64,000 bases of DNA from Hallella colorans. GTDB lineage: Bacteria; Bacteroidota; Bacteroidia; Bacteroidales; Bacteroidaceae. The stretch is from NCBI RefSeq assembly GCF_003096815.1, contig NZ_QENY01000001.1, positions 165,630-229,629 of the forward strand, given 5' to 3'. Below the pieces are notes generated by a model. The model was not told the DNA's origin. It was given only the letters and a program-made list of their open reading frames with translations, and made no database searches. Shown piece after piece: positions 17,914 to 27,817 of this stretch; positions within the stretch are counted from its first letter, which is position 1; each line of letters starts with the position of its first letter. The position numbers and the translations under genes were made by a program.

Positions 17914-19917
17914 ATGGCACAAGAAGATGATTTAAGGGCATTAGGCAAAGTCATGGACTTTATGCGGGGTATATCGGTGATATTCCTTCTTATCAACTGT
18001 TATTGGTTCTGTTACGAGGCATTTCATGTCTGGGGGGTTACGCTAGGCATCATTGATAAAATTCTGATGAACTTCCAGCGTACCACGGGATTGTTTTCAT
18101 CCATCCTTTGGACAAAACTCTTTTGTGTGGTTTTCCTTGCCTTGTCTTGCCTTGGGACAAAAGGCGTGAAGGAGGAGAAAATCACTTGGCCAAAGGTTTG
18201 GACGGTGCTTTTCTCCGGCTTCGTCTTTTTCTTTCTCAATTGGTGGCTGCTGGCACTGCCCATCGGCAAGGTTGGGGCAGCTACTCTATATATCTTCACA
18301 CTGTCCGTGGGTTATATCTGCCTGCTGATGGCAGGTGTATGGATGAGCCGACTGCTGAAGAACAACCTGATGGACGATGTGTTCAATACGGAGAATGAGA
18401 GCTTCATGCAGGAAACCCGACTGATGGAGAATGAGTATTCTGTCAATCTGCCTACACGTTTTTACTATAAGAAGAAGTGGAATAATGGCTGGATTAACGT
18501 AGTCAATCCTTTCCGCGCCTCGATGGTGCTCGGCACACCGGGTTCTGGTAAGTCGTATGCTATCGTGAACAATTACATCAAGCAGCAGATTGAAAAGGGC
18601 TTTGCGATGTATATCTATGATTATAAGTTCCCTGACCTTTCCGAGATTGCTTATAATCACCTGCTTCATCATTTAGATGCCTACAAGGTAAAACCGCAGT
18701 TCTTTGTGATTAACTTTGACGATCCACGAAGAAGCCATCGCTGCAACCCTATCAATCCTGCCTTTATGACGGATATATCGGACGCTTACGAGAGTGCCTA
18801 CACGATTATGCTCAACCTCAATCGTTCGTGGATACAAAAGCAGGGAGACTTCTTTGTGGAGTCACCAATTATCCTATTGGCAGCCATCATTTGGTTTCTC
18901 AAAATCTATGAGGACGGAAAGTACTGCACTTTCCCTCATGCCATTGAGTTTTTGAACCGTCCCTACGCACAGATATTCCCGATACTTACTTCCTACGATG
19001 AGCTTTCCAATTACCTTTCGCCTTTCATGGACGCTTGGGAGGGAGGAGCACAGGACCAGTTGCAGGGACAGATAGCCAGTGCCAAGATACCGCTTTCACG
19101 CATGATTTCTCCAGCCCTCTATTGGGTAATGACAGGTGATGATTTCTCGCTCGACATCAACAATCCCAATGAGCCGAAAGTTCTTGTTGTGGGCAATAAT
19201 CCCGACCGCCAGAATATCTATTCGGCAGCCCTCGGTCTGTATAACAGTCGTATCGTGAAGCTCATTAACAAGAAGAAGCAGCTCAAATCTTCAGTGATTA
19301 TCGACGAGTTGCCGACTATATATTTTCGTGGACTTGATAATCTGATTGCTACTGCACGAAGTAATAAGGTAGCGGTATGTTTGGGCTTTCAGGACTTCTC
19401 CCAGCTCACTCGTGATTATGGCGACAAAGAGAGTAAGGTGATACAGAACACTGTGGGCAATGTCTTTTCCGGGCAAGTCGTTGGCGAAACGGCCAAGACG
19501 CTCTCTGAGCGGTTCGGCAAGGTCTTGCAGCAACGACAATCGATGACCATCAATCGAAACGACAAGTCCACCTCTATCTCCACACAGATGGATAGCCTTA
19601 TCCCTGCATCGAAAATCAGTAACCTTACTCAGGGTATGTTTGTTGGTGCCGTGTCCGACAATTTTGATGAACGTATCGACCAAAAGATTTTCCATGCGGA
19701 GATAGTTGTGAATTCTGCCAAAGTATTGGCAGAGATGAAAGCCTATCAGCCTATACCCGTGATAGCGGATTTTACAAACGAAGTTGGCTCCGATAATCTC
19801 AAAGAGACTATTGAAGCCAACTACAAGCGTGTAAAATGGGAGGTTATTTCATTGATAAAATTAGAAATAGAGCGCATCAAAATAAATCCATCTTTACATT
19901 ACCTCATAAAAGAATAG
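17914..19917 (+). CDS. mobC: MobC, type IV coupling protein (VirD4/TraG-type)
   Basis: A 667-residue coupling ATPase that links the relaxosome to the transfer channel. Membrane segments occur near residues 17-38, 66-82, 98-116 and 122-145. Walker A GTPGSGKS is at residues 207-214; the later VIIDELPTIYF segment is Walker B-like; VCLGFQDFSQL and the following NVFSGQV region are the conserved TraG-type core. The last about 40 residues (ISLIKLEIERIKINPS) differ from those in the second 3' fragment at 22.5 kb. Full length. Confidence 0.93.
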   Translation: MAQEDDLRALGKVMDFMRGISVIFLLINCYWFCYEAFHVWGVTLGIIDKILMNFQRTTGLFSSILWTKLFCVVFLALSCLGTKGVKEEKITWPKVWTVLFSGFVFFFLNWWLLALPIGKVGAATLYIFTLSVGYICLLMAGVWMSRLLKNNLMDDVFNTENESFMQETRLMENEYSVNLPTRFYYKKKWNNGWINVVNPFRASMVLGTPGSGKSYAIVNNYIKQQIEKGFAMYIYDYKFPDLSEIAYNHLLHHLDAYKVKPQFFVINFDDPRRSHRCNPINPAFMTDISDAYESAYTIMLNLNRSWIQKQGDFFVESPIILLAAIIWFLKIYEDGKYCTFPHAIEFLNRPYAQIFPILTSYDELSNYLSPFMDAWEGGAQDQLQGQIASAKIPLSRMISPALYWVMTGDDFSLDINNPNEPKVLVVGNNPDRQNIYSAALGLYNSRIVKLINKKKQLKSSVIIDELPTIYFRGLDNLIATARSNKVAVCLGFQDFSQLTRDYGDKESKVIQNTVGNVFSGQVVGETAKTLSERFGKVLQQRQSMTINRNDKSTSISTQMDSLIPASKISNLTQGMFVGAVSDNFDERIDQKIFHAEIVVNSAKVLAEMKAYQPIPVIADFTNEVGSDNLKETIEANYKRVKWEVISLIKLEIERIKINPSLHYLIKE

Positions 19918-19918
19918 C

Positions 19919-19956
19919 ATACATCTCAAGAAATAATTCTCTCGACTGAGATGTAT
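19919..19956 (+). terminator. hairpin after mobC
   Basis: ATACATCTCA (19919-19928) pairs perfectly with TGAGATGTAT (19947-19956). It starts directly after the mobC stop. No strong T-run follows, so intrinsic termination is likely but not certain. Confidence 0.5.
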
Positions 19957-20107
19957 ATACCAACCATTTTTTATAGGACGATATAACTCTATATTTGCAG
20001 AATATCTTTGAGCAACTTGATCCAAATCAGGAGGTAATTCTTTCTACGAGATACATTTCAGTGCTGGGATCTAAGTCAACCTCTTTATCTTAGTTCTTTA
20101 TATTTTC

Positions 20108-20430
20108 TCAAGATTTGGAGTATAGACATACTTCCTTGTACCCTCCGCTGATAGAAACATCCCATGTGTGAAAGAGCAAGCATACTTCCGAGATCCCATC
20201 ATACTGTATACTAATAATATCCAGCCTTTTGATTAAAGAGTCCAATTCCTTTTTATCTTTAGATGAGATAATATAGGCTGTACAATCTGTTTCATTATAG
20301 GGTGATAATGAAATCCATCGTACTTAACAGAAATTTTCCTCAATCTCTCAAATTCAGACTCGTGAAGATTGAAATTCTCTAACATTTGATGATCTCGCGG
20401 CACGTTATTTCTTGTACATCCAAAAATCAA
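20108..20430 (-). pseudogene. frameshifted lipoprotein-like gene
   Basis: Two overlapping minus-strand frames make one plausible small protein. The first (from 20430) gives IFGCTRNN with a lipobox-like cysteine and ends at 20233 after KISVKYDGFH. Shifting the frame just after YDG gives ISLSPYNETDCTA, then KKELDSLIKRLDI and YKEVCLYSKS, stopping at 20108. The internal similarity between VKYDGIS and IQYDGIS supports one original gene. The hydrophobic stretch before the cysteine continues upstream (LLITFIFLIFGC), but no ATG remains; the adjacent IS30 remnant probably removed it. Function unknown. Confidence 0.45.
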
Positions 20431-20573
20431 AAAAATGAATGTAATTAAAAGAATATTAATAATTTGGGTATTTCTTGATATTTACAAGTTTGTTATTCTG
20501 ATAAGATTTATAGATTTTATCTAAGATAGCTTGGGTTGTTAAGAAAGAAGGATTTCCTCCATATCTATTATAT

Positions 20574-20939
20574 ATGGAAAAACTCGAAACAGGAAAGCAG
20601 GCTGTTCCCTTTGCGCATGTTGTAGTACGGCTGCTGAGAGGGTCTGGGGTGCCAGTAAGAACCATTACCACGGACAATGGACGTGAGTTTGCAGCACACC
20701 AGATTATAGCAAAAGAACTCAATACAACCGTTTATTTCGCACATCCATACTCGTCGTGGGAAAAGGGCACCATAGAAAACATGAACGGACTTATCAGACA
20801 ATATATACCCAAGAAAACAGATTTCAGGGGAATATCAAAAAAATACATCAAGGAGATTAAGGAAAAATTAAATAACAGACCCAGAAAGAAAAATGGATTT
20901 ATAAAGCCAATAGATATGATTATGACAAAAATGGTATAA
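20574..20939 (+). pseudogene. IS30-family transposase, C-terminal remnant
   Basis: A 121-residue frame matches the C-terminal third of IS30-family transposases such as that of IS4351. It has TITTDNGREFAAH (second catalytic Asp), YFAHPYSSWEKGTIENMNGL (catalytic Glu) and the RQYIPKKTDF motif. A full transposase is about 320 residues, so the helix-turn-helix and first Asp are missing. The sequence after the stop (ACTTTGCACTTGCTTATGGA) resembles a right IS end. It is a dead remnant at the border of the scrap region. Confidence 0.8.
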
Positions 20940-21089
20940 CTTTGCACTTGCTTATGGAATCCGCCAAGTATCCTTTTACTTTTAAATATTCACAAAACAA
21001 GTAGCAGGATAGTTAATATATATAAAATACCAATGCTGTTTATAAGGGTTTTTGATATCTTTCAAGTCATTACAAAAAAACAATTAATT

Positions 21090-21605
21090 ATGTCATATAA
21101 TATTTTTTCTAAATTTCTCTATTGTACCATCGCTATTACATCAATGTCTCTTATAGCATGTAATAAGGATGATGATCATTTCTATGTGGAAAAGTTTCAC
21201 AATAAAATGGTTTATATCAGTCTTCAAGATATGCAGGGGAAAATTGTTGATGATAGTATAACTATTGCAAAACTTACTGGCTTTAAGGAGAAAATAACCG
21301 ATCTAAGAGGAGCTACACAAGAGCGTCCGTTTGATTATGAGGATATACTATATATCAATAATACATGGTATTATACAATTGTTCCTTCCAGTAGATATAA
21401 TGTCAAATTTCCAGGTCGTGGTATATATATAGCAACGGATACCATTTCTTTCGCAAATACAAAATACGAATTACAGCAAAAGGTTGACTTTGATCTCCAA
21501 AAAGAGGAATATGCTAAAGTTGTTTGGACTAAAATAGATGGGCAAACCGTTACAAGTCTATTGCCAAATTTAGAGGGTACTTACATTAAGCTTTCTTATA
21601 GATGA
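21090..21605 (+). CDS. hypothetical lipoprotein
   Basis: A predicted lipoprotein of 171 residues. The start MSYNIFSKFL is followed by a hydrophobic run and a lipobox ending at C24 (SLIAC), then an acidic NKDDDH linker. The mature domain is beta-rich (YISLQDMQGKI, ILYINNTWYYTIV, GRGIYIATDT). The frame opens at 21033, but the ATG at 21090 places the signal peptide correctly. Its stop overlaps the next gene by 4 bases (ATGA), so the pair was one operon. The family is not recognised. Confidence 0.6.
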   Translation: MSYNIFSKFLYCTIAITSMSLIACNKDDDHFYVEKFHNKMVYISLQDMQGKIVDDSITIAKLTGFKEKITDLRGATQERPFDYEDILYINNTWYYTIVPSSRYNVKFPGRGIYIATDTISFANTKYELQQKVDFDLQKEEYAKVVWTKIDGQTVTSLLPNLEGTYIKLSYR

Positions 21606-22284
21606 AACTCCAATCTCTCCTACTATTACTATTTTCTAGCTCTACTGTAATTCTGGAAGGTAAGGCTCAGACGGAACTATATTTCAACAAGAAATATTAG
21701 ATGAGCCAATTGAAGTAAATAGAAAAATAAATGTAGAAATGGAAGAATTGAGGAGAGGTCATATTTTATATGGTGAAAGGCAATTAATTAACTCAAATTT
21801 TGCGATTCGGTATTTTCAACAAATAGATATTTTTCAAGTAATATCAGATAATAACTTTAATATAGTGCCCTATGAAAAAAAGCGAAATCAACCAATTTTG
21901 ACAAATCTTTCACATTTAGAGGGAGGGTATAGGCACTTGCTGTTAAACAATAGTGCATTCATTTTTACTGTTGAATTGGATTTTAAAATAAACAAAATAA
22001 TTTCATTTGGTTTTACTGGGGCTTATTCATCAAGAATGAAAAGCTCTAATTACATTATCAATGAGTATGATAAAACGAAGTTAAGGGGTACTCACTTCTA
22101 CCATGTTATATCAAGCTATTCTGCCGAACCGTATTCTGAAGAGCATTTTGATGAAAACGCCTTTTTTGCGCTACCTAAACCTTTTGCTATGAAGATTATT
22201 ATGAGCAAGAAAGAAACTAAGATGGAAAAACTGCTCCAAAGTGTCAATAAAAACTATATAATATACCCCATATATATACTATAA
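21602..22284 (+). pseudogene. frameshifted exported protein gene
   Basis: The first frame (21602-21700) gives a signal peptide, MKLQSLLLLLFSSSTVILEG then KAQ, and stops early. The second frame, open from 21662 to 22284, continues without a break as FQQEILDEPIEVNRKI and then a 181-residue body. The two frames overlap between 21662 and 21700, so a single indel there would restore a protein of about 220 residues with a cleavable signal peptide. The body is beta-rich with no known domain. It is coupled to the preceding lipoprotein gene. A real frameshift or a sequencing error are both possible. Confidence 0.5.
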
Positions 22285-22453
22285 TATTACTAACGGATTT
22301 CCAAAACTATGCAAAACAGAGATAAATAGTAATTGTATTGAATTTCTATCATGTACTACAGAAGAACTATAATTTATGGTCCATTGATTTTCTTAGGGTT
22401 CTTTTGTGAAACGATATAAATTAAGTTGTTTTATTATTCCTTGACTAAATGAA

Positions 22454-22945
22454 CTAATTTGGGGTTATTCTTAATCGATCCATTTCGCTTTCAACAAGGT
22501 TCAAAGTCTCTTGCTTGACACGCTTATAGTTGCCTTCTACAATCTCTTTGAGATTGTCGGAGCCAATTTCGTTTTGGAACTCGGCAATGACGGGGATGGG
22601 GTTATAGTCTTTCATTTCGGCAGAGACTTTTGCACTGTCCACAACTATCTCGGCATGGAAAATCTTCTGGTCGATGCGCTCATCAAAGTTATCGGACACT
22701 GCACCTACGAACATTCTTTGCGTGAGATTGCTGATTTTTGATGCAGGGATAAGGCTATCCATTTGTGTGGAGATAGAGGTGGACTTATCGTTTCGGTTGA
22801 TGGTCATGGATTGCCGTTGTTGAAGTACCTTACCGAAACGTTCTGAAGGCGTTTTAGCAGTTTCACCCACCACCTGTCCACTGAACACGTTGCCCACGGT
22901 ATTTTGTATCACCTTGCTCTCCTTGTCGCCATAATCGCGAGTAAG
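22454..22945 (-). pseudogene. mobC: inverted 3' fragment of a second mobC
   Basis: This minus-strand frame repeats the last part of the coupling protein: LTRDYGDKESKVIQNTVGNV and onward are almost identical to the intact mobC at 17914-19917. Similarity begins at LTRDYGDK, and sequence upstream of that point is unrelated. Its C-terminus (NLVESEMDRLRITPN) differs from the intact copy. It therefore comes from a related but different element and marks a recombination border. It lacks the membrane segments and Walker motifs and cannot be functional. Confidence 0.88.
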
Positions 22946-23028
22946 TATGGGGCACAAAACGAAGCGTATATAACGAAAATTTTACCCAAACCCTTTATTT
23001 TTAACACTTTCAGCCCCATTTTATAAGT

Positions 23029-23157
23029 TTACATTTAGGGGTAAAAAGTTTACATAGGTTTAATTTTGGTTTACACGAACTTTACTTTTATGGGGGATAA
23101 GTTGGCGTAAACTTTACATTCGATTACAAACGCTTTACATCTTAGGGGCAAAAAGTG
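23029..23157. repeat. TTTACAT / TTAGGGG direct repeats
   Basis: TTTACATTTAGGGGTAAAAA (from 23029) recurs as TTTACATCTTAGGGGCAAAA (from 23135). Between them further TTTACA and TTTAC motifs occur in both orientations (GTTTACAT at 23049, GTTTACAC at 23070, GTAAAC at 23108, CTTTACAT at 23113). The cluster lies in a 413-base gene-free stretch. It looks like an array of protein binding sites, but nothing here shows which protein. Confidence 0.5.
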
Positions 23158-23176
23158 ATTTTCCGTGCGTTTTGTA

Positions 23177-23333
23177 GGCTTTTCTGCCATTCGTTGGCAA
23201 AACCTCAAGGCGTGGCGGTTTGAGTGCTGCAAACGGGTTTCAGTGGTACGGTGTTCCGTATTGTTTGGGTAATACGCTGATAATGTGGGCAAATAACGTG
23301 TTTCCGTGTGTTCTGTGGGCTTTTCTGCCATTC
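23177..23333. repeat. direct repeat with GGCTTTTCTGCCATTC core
   Basis: The 16-base core GGCTTTTCTGCCATTC occurs at 23177-23192 and 23318-23333, 141 bases apart. Both copies lie in a longer imperfect repeat beginning TTTCCGTG and ending in GGCAA. A minus-strand open frame through here merely reads the repeat twice (MAEKPT...), so I treat it as non-coding repeat DNA. Confidence 0.6.
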
Positions 23334-23370
23334 TGTGGGCAACCGTATTAAGCCGTTTTTCTGTACCCTC

Positions 23371-24291
23371 CTATTCTGGAATCCATTTTGTCTCTTTCAT
23401 TGAATATCCTCCCACAATTCCTATACCATTAATGATATTACTATAGCCTGGCTGAACAAAGGATATACCATAATTCCCCAGTTCATTATTGTTTGTATCA
23501 TTAATACTCTTGATAAAATGATAAAACTCTGGAGTTATATGATATAATTGTACTTTATATTTACTTATATAAGATTTATTTGGAATACAAAGATGTAATG
23601 TATAAGTAGAATCTTTTGCAAAAGTGGTATTATCAAAAACATAAAAATTATGATAAAAATTATTATCTGTATTGATAGCTGTTTCTCCTTTAGTAAAATT
23701 ATTTAATATTGGCTCATTATGAATATCTATTTCTTGTGTTTGTAAATGGTAAACCATAGAATCTTTGTCTTTGTTATATATAGATTCTTTTCCAATTACT
23801 TTAACTGCAAAATAGGCTTTTATCTGTCTACTTTTAATCTTAAGTTTTATTTGTGTACAAGGCTTACCTGAACTAAAGATTGTATCAACAAAAAGGCTTT
23901 GAATTTCGGGAATAGTAGGGATTGTTGTTATTGCCCTAACCTCTGGAAATTTTTTACCCACGACTTTTAGCGATATGTTAGATCCGATATTATGTGTCCC
24001 TACCACATAATAGACATTCTTATATAATTGGTTATCATCTATCCTTTTTAGGAAATGGACAGTTTCAGGGATACCATTATTAGTAAAAGAAATGTAAGCG
24101 CTATCTGAACTTTCCTTTGAACCAGTTATAGGAATAGAAGGTGAAATATAAATTTTTATAGTGTCATTTATTGTTGGAAAACAATAAACAACTAGTTTGT
24201 TCTTAGCTTGTAAATCCTTGATATTCATATTATCTTGACAAGCAACAAGCATAACAAAAAAAATAATTATATAATATCTAAACGTTCTCAT
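23371..24291 (-). CDS. DUF4249 lipoprotein
   Basis: A 306-residue predicted lipoprotein with a signal peptide and lipobox ending at C18 (MLVAC). The N-terminal LVVYCFPTINDTIKIYISPS and the overall beta-rich layout match DUF4249, a family usually encoded directly after a TonB-dependent receptor and thought to act with it at the outer membrane. Here it follows the receptor stop after four bases. Probably a surface or periplasmic partner of the receptor in uptake of an unknown ligand. AT-rich like the rest of this cargo region. Confidence 0.8.
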   Translation of the reverse strand: MRTFRYYIIIFFVMLVACQDNMNIKDLQAKNKLVVYCFPTINDTIKIYISPSIPITGSKESSDSAYISFTNNGIPETVHFLKRIDDNQLYKNVYYVVGTHNIGSNISLKVVGKKFPEVRAITTIPTIPEIQSLFVDTIFSSGKPCTQIKLKIKSRQIKAYFAVKVIGKESIYNKDKDSMVYHLQTQEIDIHNEPILNNFTKGETAINTDNNFYHNFYVFDNTTFAKDSTYTLHLCIPNKSYISKYKVQLYHITPEFYHFIKSINDTNNNELGNYGISFVQPGYSNIINGIGIVGGYSMKETKWIPE

Positions 24292-24295
24292 TATC

Positions 24296-26920
24296 TTAAA
24301 ATTTTAATGTATAACTTACGGAAGGGATAATAGGTATATATCCTTTACATTTAATCTTAAAACCACCATTCTCGTCTTGATACACTTTTGCAAACATCGT
24401 ATTAAAATGGCAATAGGCATTGTAAAGGCTGATATTCCATATTCTTTCATGTCCTTTTTTAGTTATTTGAGTAAAATTAGCTCCAAGATCTAACCGATGG
24501 TAGGCAGGCAATCCTATATTGTTAGGTTCATCAAAAAAATATTGTTTTGTTAGTCCTATTGACTCACCTGGCAAGATAGGCAAAGTTATGTATCTAGTAG
24601 GAAGTGTCATTCGGTTCCCAGAATGATAGATCCATGAAGCAAATAATGTTATATGTTTATTAAGAGCGTACCTCCATGTTATGTTGAATTTATGCCGATT
24701 GTCAAATTTGTCTCTAAACCATCCTATACCAAATTCGACATATTTACGTAACGCCCAAGATAAAGTATAAGATGCCTGTATAGTATGTCTTTCTTTTCTA
24801 TAGTTCATATCCATTTCTAATCCATATGACCGCCCTTCTCCTTCAATTACATCCTTTTCCCAATGTGATGCAGGTGGTTGTACTCCCATCCAATTGCGGT
24901 ATTGAAGGAGATGATGAGTGGTTTTATAGAACCCCTCTATAGATAGTCTCAAATCTTTTGTTGCCTGAGCGTACAGCCCCATCGCCAGTTGTCGGGAAGT
25001 AGTAGGAGGAATAGCTGAAGTGGTAAGGACCCAATAGTTGGTAGGCATTTCCAAATACGTACTAGCGATTTGATGAACATACTGAGTCATATATGTGTAT
25101 GATAACTTAGCAGAAAATTTGTCATTAAATAGATACTTTACTGCAAATCTCGGATCTAAATGTTGATACAGCTTATTGATAGTCTTAAAAAAAGAATAGT
25201 TTAACCCTACATCCAAACCACATCGTCGTGTCAGTCGCATTTCATCCTCTATATAAAAAGAGAATTCATGCGCACGGTTGCAGTTAGACGTTTCTATTCT
25301 TGTGGTGTCATTCTGTTCTACATCATTCTTTAAAAAAAGTGTTTGTTGTATTGTTTGTGTCTTAAAATTAAGGAATGAATAATTTCCACCAAAGTTGATT
25401 TTGTGATAGGCGTTAGGCCGATAATCAAAATCTGTTTTTACCCCCCAATTATGGATACGAGAATTATTATCTTGAACATCAAGGCTCGTCTTTTGAGTTA
25501 TGCTCTCAGATTTCTTCAATTGGTTCTCCTCTACATAATTTTGTGTACTATGATTGTGAGTAAAAAATCCTGTAATATTGCAAAATAATTTATTACCTGA
25601 TGAAAATCTCCAGTTTAATGATGTATTTAGATTTCCCCATTTAAATTTATTTTTAGTCTCTTCTATATAAGGAAGCCAAATACTATTATTATTTATATTA
25701 TAGCTATCAAATCCTGAATATATACTGATAGATAGTTTACTGTTATCTGAAAAATTATGTGTAACTTTTGCATTTAAATCGTGAAATAAATAATTGAACG
25801 AGGTTTTATTTCCTTCTTTATTTCCGTGGTTAGCAATAGCAAAGGCTGGCTTTAAGAAAAAATCAATCCAACTTCTTCTTATACCGAAACTAAAAGAGGT
25901 TTTACCTTTTATTAGTGGACCCTCTAAATTAATTTTTCCATCTAATAGTCCCATAGAAAAACTCCCATGATAGTTTTGGATATCACCATCTTTAGTTCTT
26001 ACATCTGTGATAGATGACAAACGCCCACCATAACGAGCAGGAAAACCACTCTTATAGAAATCAATATTTCTGATAAGTTCTGTATTAAAAGAAGAGAACA
26101 GTCCCAAAGAGTGATTTATCTGATATAATGGCGTACCGTCAAAAAGAAAAAGATTCTCATCACCACTGCCACCATGTACATACAGTCCAGATGCTAATTC
26201 AATGCCAGATGATACTCCAGATATTCTTTGAAGGGTCTTAACTACATCAGGGGAGCTTAACAAAGAAAACTCTGTATTAATATCTTTATAAGTCAGTGAA
26301 GATTTGCCTGTTTGAGTAGTTAATAAAGGAGAATTTAAGTCTCCTTGGACAACGACCTCTTCTAGTGTAGCATTATCTTTTAAAACGAATACGAATTGGC
26401 AATTCTTATTTAGGATTATTGCCTTAGTTTCTTCATTAAATCCTATGTAACTAACACTTATAGAATGGTTTCCTTGAGAAAGAGAAAGGCTAAAATAACC
26501 ATGTTCATTTGTTACTGTTCCTAATTTGCTCGTTTTATCCCATATTGTTGCATTTATCAAAGGTTCTCCTTTCTCATCTTTGACATATCCACTTATTGTG
26601 TATATATGAATGTCATCTACTTTCCGTTCTTTAGACTTCGTTGTCAGAACAGTTGTTTGTTGCTCAAGTATGATGTTATTCCCTCTTTGGATATAGTTAA
26701 TCTTACTATTTTTAAAAAGCAGTCTTAAAGCTTCCTTTAACGGAATCTCTGTTAGAGGAACTCCAGTGTAGGATTGATTTAAATCCATATTAGAATTGTA
26801 AACGAAGTGAACTCCATAGTTTTTCTGGATTTTTTCCATTTCTATTTTTATGGTAGTTTTTTGTGCAAAACTATAACATCCAATGAATAAAGAAATAAAT
26901 ATTAAAAGTAGACGTCGCAT
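24296..26920 (-). CDS. TonB-dependent receptor with STN domain
   Basis: An 874-residue outer-membrane receptor. Order of parts: signal peptide (1-19, ending CYSFAQ), STN domain (about 22-75), carboxypeptidase-regulatory-like beta domain (about 100-185, ISGYVKDEKGEPLINATIW), plug (about 200-310, with VVKTLQRISGVSSG and GLYVHGGSGDENLFLFDGTP), then a beta barrel to the terminal aromatic YTLKF. The STN domain is the part that talks to FecR-type anti-sigma factors, and fecR and sigma genes lie directly upstream. It likely senses its own ligand. The ligand is unknown. Confidence 0.9.
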   Translation of the reverse strand: MRRLLLIFISLFIGCYSFAQKTTIKIEMEKIQKNYGVHFVYNSNMDLNQSYTGVPLTEIPLKEALRLLFKNSKINYIQRGNNIILEQQTTVLTTKSKERKVDDIHIYTISGYVKDEKGEPLINATIWDKTSKLGTVTNEHGYFSLSLSQGNHSISVSYIGFNEETKAIILNKNCQFVFVLKDNATLEEVVVQGDLNSPLLTTQTGKSSLTYKDINTEFSLLSSPDVVKTLQRISGVSSGIELASGLYVHGGSGDENLFLFDGTPLYQINHSLGLFSSFNTELIRNIDFYKSGFPARYGGRLSSITDVRTKDGDIQNYHGSFSMGLLDGKINLEGPLIKGKTSFSFGIRRSWIDFFLKPAFAIANHGNKEGNKTSFNYLFHDLNAKVTHNFSDNSKLSISIYSGFDSYNINNNSIWLPYIEETKNKFKWGNLNTSLNWRFSSGNKLFCNITGFFTHNHSTQNYVEENQLKKSESITQKTSLDVQDNNSRIHNWGVKTDFDYRPNAYHKINFGGNYSFLNFKTQTIQQTLFLKNDVEQNDTTRIETSNCNRAHEFSFYIEDEMRLTRRCGLDVGLNYSFFKTINKLYQHLDPRFAVKYLFNDKFSAKLSYTYMTQYVHQIASTYLEMPTNYWVLTTSAIPPTTSRQLAMGLYAQATKDLRLSIEGFYKTTHHLLQYRNWMGVQPPASHWEKDVIEGEGRSYGLEMDMNYRKERHTIQASYTLSWALRKYVEFGIGWFRDKFDNRHKFNITWRYALNKHITLFASWIYHSGNRMTLPTRYITLPILPGESIGLTKQYFFDEPNNIGLPAYHRLDLGANFTQITKKGHERIWNISLYNAYCHFNTMFAKVYQDENGGFKIKCKGYIPIIPSVSYTLKF

Positions 26921-26924
26921 ATCA

Positions 26925-27743
26925 TTAATTATTTACATGTATCTTAAGATTAAGAGCTTGCTCTAATAACTCTATAACCTCACGAAGATCTGAAACTTCA
27001 AAATCTCCTGAGAGTCTCTTTGTTGAATCATTGGCTGTAAGAGTTACATGATAATATTCAGAGATCTCTTTTAATACCACATTAATAGGTGTGTTGTTAA
27101 ATCTAAAAATTCCTGTTGCCCATGCTGTTTGATTAATTCCCTCTGAAGAGACTATTATAGGTCTATCATTTTTGTTGGTTAGCTTTGAATTCATTCCTTT
27201 CGTCATTAATACCCCCTCTTTACTATTCAAGCCCGAGAAAAAAACTTTTCCTGCAACGACATAAACAGTAGATATGCCTCGTTTCTGTTCGTCAATCTGG
27301 AAAATAGTCCCTAAAACCTGTACCCTCCCCAGCTGGCCTTCAACAACAAATGGATGTTCAGTATCATGATGAACAGAGAAATAAGCTTTCCCCATAAACT
27401 GGATAGTACGTTTACCTTTTGTTATATCACTTATACTATAATTGAGGCAAGAATGTGGGGCAAGAACAACCTTACTACCATCTGGCAGAATGATATTCTT
27501 GTACTGTTCCCCTGCTATATAAGTAATAATATCTTGCTTTTTATTAAATTGGTAATAACAAACAAATACCCCCATAAATACCAATATAGATGCCGCAATA
27601 GTAAGTAAATAACTATAGATGTTCTTTTGTTTATCGTTTCCAATGAACTTCTTAAATTTCTTAAAAGCCCTTTGTGGATTATATTTATTTTCTTTATAAT
27701 TCTCTACAAAGAACTTCAAGTCTTTGTTATTGAATTCTTTCAT
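26925..27743 (-). CDS. FecR-family anti-sigma factor
   Basis: A 272-residue membrane protein. A cytoplasmic N-terminal part is followed by one membrane span (about residues 40-63, SYLLTIAASILVFMGVFVCYY) and a periplasmic FecR domain (ILPDGSKVVLAPHSCLNY, GKAYFSVHHDTEHPFVV, VLGTIFQI). The C-terminal DUF4974-like part ends QALNLKIHV. The frame can start at GTG 27749, but the ATG at 27743 is better. It would hold the ECF sigma factor inactive until the receptor binds ligand. Confidence 0.9.
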   Translation of the reverse strand: MKEFNNKDLKFFVENYKENKYNPQRAFKKFKKFIGNDKQKNIYSYLLTIAASILVFMGVFVCYYQFNKKQDIITYIAGEQYKNIILPDGSKVVLAPHSCLNYSISDITKGKRTIQFMGKAYFSVHHDTEHPFVVEGQLGRVQVLGTIFQIDEQKRGISTVYVVAGKVFFSGLNSKEGVLMTKGMNSKLTNKNDRPIIVSSEGINQTAWATGIFRFNNTPINVVLKEISEYYHVTLTANDSTKRLSGDFEVSDLREVIELLEQALNLKIHVNN

Positions 27744-27817
27744 ATGCACGTTTTTTATTGAAACAAATTTTTAAAGCAACTCCGATATATAAGAACTATG
27801 AATAATGACATGACAAC

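Noticed and set aside
23071..23331. 86-residue minus-strand frame with MAEKPT repeats
   Set aside because: The peptide repeat is just the translated DNA repeat; no start context or family is seen.
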